DNA from: an uncultured Bacteroidales bacterium
GTDB lineage: Bacteria; Bacteroidota; Bacteroidia; Bacteroidales; UBA3663
Direction of reading: 5' to 3'
Length of the DNA: 26,722 bases
Assembly: GCA_905236195.1 (NCBI GenBank)
Contig: CAJOOX010000014.1
Coordinates: 1 to 26,722, forward strand
Shown in pieces: positions 1 to 7,220 of this stretch. The number at the start of each line of letters is the position of its first letter. The stretch's first letter is position 1. The notes under the pieces were generated by a model. It saw nothing but the letters and a program-made list of their open reading frames with translations. It ran no database searches and had not been told where the DNA came from. The translations under genes were made by a program, and so were the position numbers.

Positions 1-1020
1 AACAGGGGTGTGAAAGAGCGCGGGCACAATTGTGAGCCCGCCGGCCATTGCCCTGCGGTCCATGAAACTCCAAAAGCCGTCGTTGGCAAAAACTGTGTGT
101 TTCCAATTGTCGAAAGCCTTGAACATAGAAGGAATCCAAGTGGGGATGATCCGGGATTCGGGATATAACAGATGAAGCAACGAGCGGAGTGTGGCTTCCG
201 GATCGGGTTCGCGCAGCAGTTCGTGGAATCGGATGGTCTCGCATTCGAAGTCTTCCACCTTGCGGTGTTCAATGAATCGGGAACGGATAGCTTCCAAACC
301 CTTGTCCATCACGAACTGAATATTGCTGAGATTCCGGGCGGTAACGCTGATGCCCCTGGCTGCGTTGGGATTGATTCGGGTCATCAGCGGCAGCAGCCGG
401 TTGCGAATCCGGTTGCGGGTGTAGTCGTCGGAAAGGTTGGTGGAGTCGGTGACCCAGGAGATATGGTTCTCTTTCAGGACCGCCTGAATTTCGTCCCGCC
501 ACAGACACAGCAGGGGACGACGGTAGAAATCGCGGGCGGGGGAGATGCCCTGCAGGCCTGCCAGACCGGTGCCTCGCATTAGGTTGAAGAGGACGGTTTC
601 GACCGAATCATTGAGGTGGTGGCCCAAGGCTACGTAGCGGACAGTTGAATCCGTCCGATGAAGCTCTTCCCAATAACCGTAGCGCAGTTCACGGCATGCG
701 AGTTCCAAAGAAAGTTTTTTCTCACGGGCATAGGCCGGCGCATCGAAGTGATGGGAAGTGAAAGGTATGCGCCAATCTTCGCATAGCTGACGGCAGAAAT
801 GCTCGTCACGGTCGGCCTCTGCTCCACGAATGCCGAAATTGAAGTGAATCGCGCGTACGCGGTAACCCAGCAGCCGGAGCAGATACAGTGTAGCAACAGA
901 ATCGCAGCCACCGCTGAGACCAACCAGAACAGAGGCATCACCGGAGCCGGACAGCATCACTTCGTCGTCGAAAAGACGATTCGAACGGATGAATGCAGAT
1001 ACTTTTTCCGAAATTTCCAT
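1..1020 (-). CDS. tilS: tRNA(Ile)-lysidine synthase TilS (partial, C-terminus outside window)
   Basis: TilS ligates lysine to C34 of the AUA-decoding tRNA-Ile using ATP, and is an essential cytoplasmic enzyme. The reverse strand reads open for 340 codons from ATG at 1020 to the window edge. It shows the PP-loop SGGCDS at residues 36-41 (family SGGxDS), then an HFNFGIRG segment, ALGHHLNDSVET (family GHHxxDQxET), GLQGISPAR, RPLL and DSTNLSDDYTRNRIRNRLLP, in the order expected for TilS. Family members in this phylum usually run to about 430-450 residues, so roughly the last 100 are missing to the left. The start fits the family N-terminus. The gene diverges from pheS. A short extra stretch (about residues 20-31) precedes the PP-loop strand. 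The identification is firm. Confidence 0.95.
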   Translation of the reverse strand, partial: MEISEKVSAFIRSNRLFDDEVMLSGSGDASVLVGLSGGCDSVATLYLLRLLGYRVRAIHFNFGIRGAEADRDEHFCRQLCEDWRIPFTSHHFDAPAYAREKKLSLELACRELRYGYWEELHRTDSTVRYVALGHHLNDSVETVLFNLMRGTGLAGLQGISPARDFYRRPLLCLWRDEIQAVLKENHISWVTDSTNLSDDYTRNRIRNRLLPLMTRINPNAARGISVTARNLSNIQFVMDKGLEAIRSRFIEHRKVEDFECETIRFHELLREPDPEATLRSLLHLLYPESRIIPTWIPSMFKAFDNWKHTVFANDGFWSFMDRRAMAGGLTIVPALFHTPV

Positions 1021-1028
1021 AATTGCTG

Positions 1029-1036
1029 CAAAGATA
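1029..1036 (-). promoter_or_regulatory. Putative -7 element of the tilS promoter
   Basis: Read on the minus strand, TATCTTTG matches the Bacteroidetes -7 consensus TAnnTTTG exactly. It ends only 8 nt before the tilS ATG. A start of transcription about 5 nt downstream of the element would leave a leader of only a few nucleotides. No well-spaced -33 TTG is visible: the nearest lies about 24 nt upstream rather than 19-21. The assignment is therefore moderate. Confidence 0.45.
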
Positions 1037-1108
1037 GTGAATTTTGACGGATGGAGTTGCAACAAATGCGAAGAAAATGCCCGAAATTGCAAAAAATAGG
1101 GAAAATAA

Positions 1109-1139
1109 TTGGAAATGTGAGAATTTTTCAATATCTTTG
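1109..1139 (+). promoter_or_regulatory. pheS promoter (-33 TTG, -7 TATCTTTG)
   Basis: TTG at 1109-1111 is followed after 20 nt by TATCTTTG at 1132-1139, an exact match to the Bacteroidetes sigma-ABfr consensus with ideal spacing. Transcription would start near 1144, giving a leader of about 30 nt before the pheS ATG at 1175. Confidence 0.7.
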
Positions 1140-1174
1140 CGGCGATTTTAAATAGAAATAATAACAACAAGCAT

Positions 1175-2200
1175 ATGTTAATTGACAAAATCAACGAACT
1201 GAAGGCTGAGATTGAACAGCTTAAGGCAGACAATGCCGAGCAGATTGAGGCGATGAGAATCAAGTATCTCAGCAAGAAGGGCCAAATCAACGATCTGATG
1301 GCAGAGTTCCGCACCGTGGCTGCCGACCAGAAACGAGAACTGGGCCAAGCCATCAATGCGCTCAAGCAGGCTGCTACCGACAAAATCAATACCCTCAGGG
1401 AATGCGTTGCTTCCGAAGACCATGTGGAGGCAGATATCGACCTGACCCGTACGGCCTATCCTGCCGAGGTGGGTACCCGTCATCCCCTCAGTATTGTGAA
1501 GCAGGAAATCATCAATATCTTTACGAAACTGGGTTTCAGTGTGGCCGAAGGTCCTGAGGTGGAAGACGACTGGCATGTGTTCAGTGCCCTTAACTTTGCG
1601 GACGATCATCCGGCCCGCGATATGCAGGACACCTTCTTCATACAGCGTAATCCCGATGTACTGCTTCGCACGCATACTTCGAGCGTTCAGGTTCGTGTGA
1701 TGACGACCCAAAAGCCTCCTATCCGTGTGATTTGTCCCGGCCGTGTCTATCGCAATGAGGCGATTTCTGCCCGTGCCCACTGTTTCTTCCATCAGGTGGA
1801 AGGCTTGTATGTGGATAAAAACGTGTCGTTTGCCGACTTGAAACAGGTGCTTCAGGCATTTGCAAGCGAAATGTTCGGCAGCGATACTCAGATTCGTCTG
1901 CGTCCCTCTTATTTCCCCTTCACAGAACCCAGCGCAGAGATGGATGTGAGCTGTACGCTCTGCCACGGTAAGGGCTGTGCGATGTGCAAGGGCTCCGGCT
2001 GGCTGGAGATTCTGGGCTGCGGAATGGTCGATCCCGCTGTGCTGGAAAGTTGCGGTATTGATTCCAAAGAATACACCGGATATGCTTTCGGAATGGGAGT
2101 AGAGCGTATTGCCAATCTCAAATACAGGGTCAATGACCTGCGTCTCTTCTCGGAGAACGATCAGCGGTTCCTGGACGAATTCGAGGCAGCGCATAACTGA
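1175..2200 (+). CDS. pheS: Phenylalanine--tRNA ligase alpha subunit
   Basis: This is the catalytic alpha subunit of the alpha2-beta2 phenylalanyl-tRNA synthetase, charging tRNA-Phe in the cytoplasm. The 341-residue length is normal. An N-terminal coiled coil (about 1-80) binds tRNA and the class II catalytic core follows. Visible motifs are HTSSVQVRVM (about 167-176), GRVYRNE.ISARAHCFFHQVEG (about 189-210), RPSYFPFTEPSAEMDV (about 243-258) and GFGMGVERI-type motif 3 (YAFGMGVERIANLKY, about 303-317). Four cysteines at 260, 263, 268 and 271 form a CxxC-x4-CxxC knuckle inserted before the GW.EI.GCGMV motif. No pheT lies nearby, so the two subunits are encoded apart here. The start follows a good promoter at a normal leader distance. 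Confidence 0.97.
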   Translation: MLIDKINELKAEIEQLKADNAEQIEAMRIKYLSKKGQINDLMAEFRTVAADQKRELGQAINALKQAATDKINTLRECVASEDHVEADIDLTRTAYPAEVGTRHPLSIVKQEIINIFTKLGFSVAEGPEVEDDWHVFSALNFADDHPARDMQDTFFIQRNPDVLLRTHTSSVQVRVMTTQKPPIRVICPGRVYRNEAISARAHCFFHQVEGLYVDKNVSFADLKQVLQAFASEMFGSDTQIRLRPSYFPFTEPSAEMDVSCTLCHGKGCAMCKGSGWLEILGCGMVDPAVLESCGIDSKEYTGYAFGMGVERIANLKYRVNDLRLFSENDQRFLDEFEAAHN

Positions 2201-2243
2201 TAACCGCCGTTGTTAGAAAAGATACCCGAACCGTAAAATTAAA

Positions 2244-2269
2244 ATCGCTCCTCCATGTGAAGGAGCGAT
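2244..2269 (+). terminator. 9-bp hairpin after pheS, terminator-like
   Basis: ATCGCTCCT at 2244-2252 pairs perfectly with AGGAGCGAT at 2261-2269 around an 8-nt loop. It sits 43 nt after the pheS stop. On the + strand an AU-rich but not U-only tail follows. On the minus strand the hairpin is followed by TTTTAATTTTA. It could be a weak terminator of pheS or a leader structure of the next gene, whose ATG is 14 nt downstream. The possible GTG start at 2257 lies inside the loop, which argues against that start. Confidence 0.5.
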
Positions 2270-2283
2270 ACCTATTTAAATAT

Positions 2284-3618
2284 ATGAGACGAACGCTTTT
2301 CCTGTTTGTGAGCTTTGTGATGGGGATGACACTCCAGGCACAGCAGGTATTGCGTGTGCCCCGCAAAGAACAGGATAAGTGGCTGAAGACCCTGACAGAG
2401 GGCGGTATGCGACGTTGGGACAATGATTTTCTGAAGTTGGACGGCAGTGTCGTGGGATGTCTCATTTCAATGAACTATGTGGACGGCTACAAATGGGGTA
2501 TTCAAGGGATTACGTTGGGCCACATTTACCGGGACTGCAGCCGTGTGGAAATCCGTCCGCGAGTGATGTGGGCTCAGGACAGACATGTTTGGTTGGGCGG
2601 AGGGACTCTGCGCTATCACATTACACCGTCCAGATATGGCTATGTAGAACTCAACGGCGGAAAATGGACCGAAGATTTTGACCGGAATCCAGTGCTCACA
2701 GAAGCGGCCAGTTCCCTGATTTCAAGTCTTTTCGGCTGGAACCGAGTGAAGCTGTACGAAAGAATCAATGCAGAATTCATGGGATCGATAGCCATGACAG
2801 GGGTAAGCCAATTCTCGGGTTATTTCAACTGGGAACAGCGTGCATTGATGGAGAATCACCGTGTGCACGGGTTGACCAAAGCAAAAGGAGATTCCAATAT
2901 ACCGAAGAACTATATTGTCGAACCGCATCTTCTAAACTTGCAGACCGCACCGCAGCAAAGATGGAATCTGTGGACTGCCGGCTTCCAGATTGACTATGTG
3001 CCCGGGCGTAAAATCCATGTGCTCAACGATATGGATGTGGAGACCAGCAGTAATCTTCCGACCTTTTCCCTGCGAGTGGACGGCGGATGGAACCATCCGG
3101 ATGCTGATGAAGTCAACCGAGGGTTTCTGAGCATTGACCTGAGTGCAACATACACTTTCCTGCCGGAAGGCAGTCCCCATGTGCTGAAGACATATGCCTC
3201 GCTTGGCGGTTTTCCGGTGCACAAAGATGTCGATTTGATGGATTTCCGTCATTTCGATGCGGGAACTTTTTCCTGGGGAGAAAACAACGAACGAACGGGA
3301 TATGCCTTCAACAGCCGGACGCTGGGAGATCTGCTGCAGTTCGCCCTGTTGAAGAATTACGAACTATCGACCGACTGCTGTTGGCTGGAGGCCCATGCCG
3401 AGTGGAATTTAGGCGGACAAGGCCTGAGCCAGTGGATTGAAAAATACGGGATGCACGACTACATGCAGGCACATCTTGTCAAGGTGGATGGCGCACCCCT
3501 CCACTCGGAACTGGGTTATGGGATAGATATGATTAAGAAACTTCGTCTTGGCATTGCTGTCGGTCTGGACGACGGCAAATGGGACGGCGTGGCATTTACC
3601 TTCAATGCAAAGTTATAA
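2284..3618 (+). CDS. DUF5686-like outer-membrane beta-barrel protein, lacking the usual N-terminal domain
   Basis: This is probably an outer-membrane barrel of unknown function. From ATG 2284 the 444-residue product begins MRRTLFLFVSFVMGMTLQAQ, a clear Sec signal peptide with cleavage near residue 20. An upstream in-frame GTG at 2257 would put nine residues before it and lies in a hairpin loop, so 2284 is preferred. The rest is rich in alternating aromatic/polar strands. It resembles from memory the C-terminal barrel of DUF5686 proteins: WLGGGTLRYHITPSRYGYVE, a SSLF.WNRVKLYE segment, MDFRHFDAG, and a closing HSELGYGIDMIKKLRLGIAVG strand pair. Typical DUF5686 proteins are about 800 residues with a carboxypeptidase-regulatory-like domain first; that part is absent. 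The rarA start codon follows 2 nt after its stop. Confidence 0.65.
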   Translation: MRRTLFLFVSFVMGMTLQAQQVLRVPRKEQDKWLKTLTEGGMRRWDNDFLKLDGSVVGCLISMNYVDGYKWGIQGITLGHIYRDCSRVEIRPRVMWAQDRHVWLGGGTLRYHITPSRYGYVELNGGKWTEDFDRNPVLTEAASSLISSLFGWNRVKLYERINAEFMGSIAMTGVSQFSGYFNWEQRALMENHRVHGLTKAKGDSNIPKNYIVEPHLLNLQTAPQQRWNLWTAGFQIDYVPGRKIHVLNDMDVETSSNLPTFSLRVDGGWNHPDADEVNRGFLSIDLSATYTFLPEGSPHVLKTYASLGGFPVHKDVDLMDFRHFDAGTFSWGENNERTGYAFNSRTLGDLLQFALLKNYELSTDCCWLEAHAEWNLGGQGLSQWIEKYGMHDYMQAHLVKVDGAPLHSELGYGIDMIKKLRLGIAVGLDDGKWDGVAFTFNAKL

Positions 3619-3620
3619 AA

Positions 3621-4904
3621 ATGGGTGCACCTTTAGCTGAAAGAATGCGTCCGAAGAAACTGGACGGTTATATCGGACAGAAACATCTGGTGGGCGAGAA
3701 TGCAGTACTCCGCAGAATGGTGGAGTCGGGACATCTCGTCAGTTTTATCCTGTGGGGACCTCCAGGTGTGGGAAAGACCACACTGGCCAAAATCATTGCC
3801 AACACACTGGATCTGCCCTTCTATACACTGAGCGCAGTTTCCAGCGGGGTAAAGGATGTGAGGGACGTCATCGAACGGGCCAAAAAAGACCAGTTTTTTG
3901 ACCCGCGCAGCCCCATTCTGTTCATTGACGAAATCCACAGGTTTTCCAAGAGTCAGCAAGACAGCCTGCTGGAAGCTGTCGAGCAGGGTATTGTGACGCT
4001 GATCGGTGCGACGACAGAAAATCCGTCATTCGAACTGATCCGACCGTTGTTGTCCCGGTGTCAGGTATATACGCTGAATCCACTCGGAGACCAGGATCTG
4101 ATGGACTTGATGGACAGGGTGCTGAAAGAAGATGAAGTGATTAAAAACCGCAAGGTCGAAGTCAAGGAGACGCAGGCTTTGCTGCGCTATGCAGGAGGCG
4201 ATGCCCGCAAATTCCTGAATATTCTGGATTTGCTCTGTGGAGAGTTTGCCGATTTGGCCGACAGGAGTGCCCCCATTGTTATTACAGATGAGCTGGTGAC
4301 CCTGAAACTGCAGGAGAATCCCATGGCATACGATAAGGACGGAGAGATGCACTATGATCTGATTTCGGCCATGATAAAGAGTATCCGCGGGTCTGATCCG
4401 GATGCTGCCGTCTATTATATGGCGCGGATGATAGAAGGGGGGGAGGATCCTCTCTTCATTGCCCGCAGGCTTGTCATCTCGGCCTCGGAGGATGTGGGAC
4501 TGGCCAATCCCAATGCGCTGTTATTGGCCAATGCAGCCTTCGATGCAGTGAATAAACTGGGTTGGCCGGAAGGCCGGATTCCCCTGGCCGAAGCCTGCGT
4601 CTATCTGGCATCATCCCCCAAGAGCAACAGCGCCTATCTTGCCATCGACACCGCTATTGCGAAAGTAAAAGAGACCGGAAACGTTCCCGTACCGCTGCAT
4701 CTGCGTAATGCCCCGACGTCGTTAATGAAGAAACTGGACTATGGTAAGGGATATAAATATGCCCACGATTACCCGGGACATTTCGTGCTTCAGCAATACT
4801 TGCCGGACGAGTTGAAGAACCTCCGTCTTTACATTCCGCAGGAGAATGCACAGGAGTCAAAACTGTCAAGTTATCTCCGTGAAAAGTGGAACGGCAGATT
4901 CTGA
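3621..4904 (+). CDS. rarA: Replication-associated recombination protein A (RarA/MgsA), AAA+ ATPase
   Basis: RarA is a clamp-loader-like AAA+ ATPase acting at stalled replication forks with SSB. From ATG 3621 the protein has 427 residues and opens MGAPLAERMRPKKLDGYIGQ, the family start. An upstream ATG at 3579 lies inside the preceding gene and is not credible. Walker A GPPGVGKT is at 46-53 and Walker B LFIDEIHRF at 100-108. Sensor 1 GATTENPSFE is at about 129-138 and the arginine finger LLSRC at about 143-147. The C-terminal half has the family tetramerisation region with SEDVGLANPNAL and YLPDEL. Length is normal. The 2-nt gap suggests cotranscription with the barrel gene, but no functional link is implied. 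Confidence 0.96.
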   Translation: MGAPLAERMRPKKLDGYIGQKHLVGENAVLRRMVESGHLVSFILWGPPGVGKTTLAKIIANTLDLPFYTLSAVSSGVKDVRDVIERAKKDQFFDPRSPILFIDEIHRFSKSQQDSLLEAVEQGIVTLIGATTENPSFELIRPLLSRCQVYTLNPLGDQDLMDLMDRVLKEDEVIKNRKVEVKETQALLRYAGGDARKFLNILDLLCGEFADLADRSAPIVITDELVTLKLQENPMAYDKDGEMHYDLISAMIKSIRGSDPDAAVYYMARMIEGGEDPLFIARRLVISASEDVGLANPNALLLANAAFDAVNKLGWPEGRIPLAEACVYLASSPKSNSAYLAIDTAIAKVKETGNVPVPLHLRNAPTSLMKKLDYGKGYKYAHDYPGHFVLQQYLPDELKNLRLYIPQENAQESKLSSYLREKWNGRF

Positions 4905-5005
4905 AAATTATGCAAGAAAAATGCAAAGTAGCGGTGGCAAAATGAAAGAAAAGACGAATAAAAGGTTAATATTTGACGAAACTCGAAAAGTTTAGCACTT
5001 CAGAT

Positions 5006-5036
5006 TTGGTTATGTCAAAAAAAATCATTTTCTTTG
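5006..5036 (+). promoter_or_regulatory. serC promoter in the rarA-serC gap
   Basis: In the 208-bp gap after rarA, TTG (5006-5008, part of TTTGG) is followed after exactly 20 nt by TTTCTTTG (5029-5036), one mismatch from TAnnTTTG. Transcription would begin near 5041, giving a leader of about 70 nt. The leader contains only a weak GAAG/CTTC pairing around 5050-5065. No convincing rarA terminator is visible in 4905-5005. Confidence 0.6.
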
Positions 5037-5112
5037 CATGTCTTTTTTTGAAGAAACCCCCTTCGGATTCATTGGTTGAAATTTAAACTTCACTAAATAA
5101 AATAACATCGGA

Positions 5113-6180
5113 ATGAAGAAGTACAATTTTTACGCAGGACCCTCAATATTGAGTCCATATGCGATTGAAGAGACCGCCAAGGCCGTAAAAGATTTTGCAG
5201 GTACAGGCTTAAGCCTTCTTGAGATCTCTCACCGCAGTAAAGAATTTCAGGCTGTAATGGATGAAGCCCAGGCTTTGGTTAAGGAGCTTTACGACGTGCC
5301 GGAAGGCTATGACGTTGTGTTCCTCGGTGGCGGCGCTTCTCTGCAGTTCTGCATGGTGCCCTACAACCTGCTGAAGAAGAAAGCAAGCTACATCGACACC
5401 GGTACGTGGGCAAACAAGGCCATCAAGGAGGCCAAGCTTTTCGGCGAGGTTGAGGTAGTTGCCTCCTCTGCAGACAAAAATTATACCTATATCCCCAAGG
5501 GATGGAAGGCCAGCGCAGACAGCGACTATTTCCACTACACATCGAACAACACGATTTACGGTACCGAGACGATTGAAACACCCGATGTTCCGCTCCGACT
5601 CGTCTGCGATATGTCTTCCGACTTTATGAGCCATCCCGTTGATATCAGCAAATATGACCTCATATATGCAGGTGCACAGAAGAACGCAGGTCCTGCCGGT
5701 GTAACCGTAATTATCGTCAAAAAGGATGTTTTGGGCCAGGCTCCCCGTCCGATTCCCACAATGCTCAACTACGAGACCCATGTCAAGAAGGGATCAATGT
5801 TTAATACACCTCCCTGTCTGCCCGTTTACACAGTGCTCCAGACCCTCAAGTGGTACAAGGAACTGGGTGGCTTGAAGGCCCTTGAGCAGCGCGCCATCGA
5901 ACGCAGCTCGATGCTCTATGATGAGATTGACCGCAATAAACTGTTTGTCGGTACCGCTGTTCCCGAAGACCGTTCACGTATGAATGTCTGCTTCGTAATG
6001 GCTCCCGAATATAAAGATCTCGAAGAGGAATTTGCAGCCTATGCCAAGGATTGCGGCATGGTAGGTGTCAAGGGTCACCGTTCTGTGGGCGGTTTCCGTG
6101 CTTCACTCTACAATGCCATGCCCCTCGAAGGTGTTAAGGCCCTCGTTGCATGCATGCAGGAATTCGAGAAGAAACATTAA
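5113..6180 (+). CDS. serC: Phosphoserine aminotransferase
   Basis: SerC is a PLP enzyme that transaminates 3-phosphohydroxypyruvate with glutamate to phosphoserine, the second step of serine synthesis. It also acts in pyridoxal phosphate synthesis in many bacteria. The 355-residue product begins KKYNFYAGPSILS (family NFxAGPxxLP). It has SHRSKEF (about 40-45), the phosphate-binding GGGASLQF (about 72-79), DMSSDFMSHP (about 166-175) and the PLP lysine K190 in GAQKNAGPAG. The C-terminus has KGHRSVGGFRASLYNAM. It lies 12 nt upstream of serA, so the first two serine enzymes are in one operon in reverse pathway order; serB is not in the window. Confidence 0.97.
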   Translation: MKKYNFYAGPSILSPYAIEETAKAVKDFAGTGLSLLEISHRSKEFQAVMDEAQALVKELYDVPEGYDVVFLGGGASLQFCMVPYNLLKKKASYIDTGTWANKAIKEAKLFGEVEVVASSADKNYTYIPKGWKASADSDYFHYTSNNTIYGTETIETPDVPLRLVCDMSSDFMSHPVDISKYDLIYAGAQKNAGPAGVTVIIVKKDVLGQAPRPIPTMLNYETHVKKGSMFNTPPCLPVYTVLQTLKWYKELGGLKALEQRAIERSSMLYDEIDRNKLFVGTAVPEDRSRMNVCFVMAPEYKDLEEEFAAYAKDCGMVGVKGHRSVGGFRASLYNAMPLEGVKALVACMQEFEKKH

Positions 6181-6192
6181 ATAGAAACAGAA

Positions 6193-7110
6193 ATGAAAAT
6201 TTTAGTAGCAACAGAGAAACCGTTTTCGGCAGCTGCAGTAGCCCAGATCAAACAGATTGTGGAAGATGGCGGTGTGGAATTCAAGGCTCTCGAGAAATAT
6301 ACAGAGAAACAGCAGCTCCTAGAGGCTGTAAAAGATGTTGACGGTGTCATCGTGCGCAGCGACATCATCGATGCAGAGGTGCTTGAAGCTGCCAAAAATC
6401 TCAAGATCGTGGTGCGTGCCGGTGCCGGCTACGACAACATCGATCTCGAGGCTGCAACGGCTCACAAGGTAGTCGTAATGAATACCCCGGGTCAGAATGC
6501 CAATGCTGTCGCCGAACTCGTATTCGGTATGGTGCTCTACGTGATTCGTAATCACTTCAGCGGTAAAGCAGGATCGGAATTGCTTGGCAAGAAACTGGGT
6601 CTTCAGGCTTTCGGTAACGTGGCACGCAACGTGGCTCGCGTAGCAAAGGGCTTCGGCATGGAGGTTTATGCATATGATCCTTTCCTTGCCAAGGAGCAGA
6701 TTGAGGCCGCAGGTGCAAAGGCAGTAGGTTCGCTCGAAGAACTCTACAAGACTTGCCAGTATGTTTCCCTCCATTGTCCCGCAACGAAGGAAACCATCGG
6801 TTCAATCAATTATGACCTGGTGAAGAACATGCCCAAGAACGGAGTGCTCATCAATACGGCCCGTAAGGAAGTTATTGACGAAGCCGGTCTTGAGAAGCTT
6901 TTGGAGGAGCGCGAAGACTTGCGCTATATCGCCGATGTGAAACCCAATGCAGCCGACGAGTATGTTGCCAAGTTCGGTGACCGTGTATTCTTCACACCCA
7001 AGAAGAGCGGAGCCCAGACGGGCGAAGCCAACGCAAATGCCGGTGTGGCTGCTGCACGCCAGAGCGTGGGTTTCCTCAAGAACGGTATCGACAAATTCCG
7101 TGTCAACTGA
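6193..7110 (+). CDS. serA: D-3-phosphoglycerate dehydrogenase, short form without ACT domain
   Basis: SerA oxidises 3-phosphoglycerate to 3-phosphohydroxypyruvate with NAD, the first step of serine synthesis. At 305 residues it lacks the C-terminal ACT (serine-sensing) domain. Visible family motifs are RAGAGYDNID (75-84), NTPGQNANAVAELVFGMV (97-114) and INTARKEVIDE (220-230, catalytic Arg about 224). The Rossmann GxGxxG is altered to A139-F-G141-N-V-A144. The usual TPHxG active site reads TPKKSGAQT, so Lys270 stands where the catalytic His is expected. By hand alignment the partner Glu position is also not Glu. From memory this Lys form occurs in Bacteroidales and in Entamoeba PGDH, so it is probably active. 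Feedback control by serine through ACT is not expected. Confidence 0.92.
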   Translation: MKILVATEKPFSAAAVAQIKQIVEDGGVEFKALEKYTEKQQLLEAVKDVDGVIVRSDIIDAEVLEAAKNLKIVVRAGAGYDNIDLEAATAHKVVVMNTPGQNANAVAELVFGMVLYVIRNHFSGKAGSELLGKKLGLQAFGNVARNVARVAKGFGMEVYAYDPFLAKEQIEAAGAKAVGSLEELYKTCQYVSLHCPATKETIGSINYDLVKNMPKNGVLINTARKEVIDEAGLEKLLEEREDLRYIADVKPNAADEYVAKFGDRVFFTPKKSGAQTGEANANAGVAAARQSVGFLKNGIDKFRVN

Positions 7111-7136
7111 TTGGTTGACCACCAATTTATAGCTCA

Positions 7137-7168
7137 AAACGCGGGGTTCTCAATGGGACTCCGCGTTT
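7137..7168 (+). terminator. Hairpin terminator after serA
   Basis: AAACGCGG (7137-7144) pairs perfectly with CCGCGTTT (7161-7168). The stem continues inward through G-U-rich pairs (GGTTCT with GGGACT) to a 4-nt loop CAAT, about 14 bp in all. The flanking A-run and T-run make it bidirectional-looking. A smaller inverted repeat TTGGT/ACCAA at 7111-7125 precedes it. It separates the ser operon from the kinase gene. Confidence 0.75.
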
Positions 7169-7220
7169 CAACGTCACTTGTAGGAACGACCCCGGTAAAT
7201 TCAAAAAAACTCCACTACAC

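Noticed and set aside
172..1047. Forward-strand frames at 172-582 and 799-1047
   Set aside because: Both lie antisense to tilS, which has all family motifs on the minus strand.
1178..2194. 338-codon open frame on the minus strand, opposite pheS
   Set aside because: It lies wholly antisense to pheS and its product is low in structure and rich in His/Gly, typical of a shadow frame.
3579..3620. Upstream start of rarA at 3579
   Set aside because: It would add 14 residues encoded inside the preceding gene; the family start MxxPLAERMRP lies at 3621.
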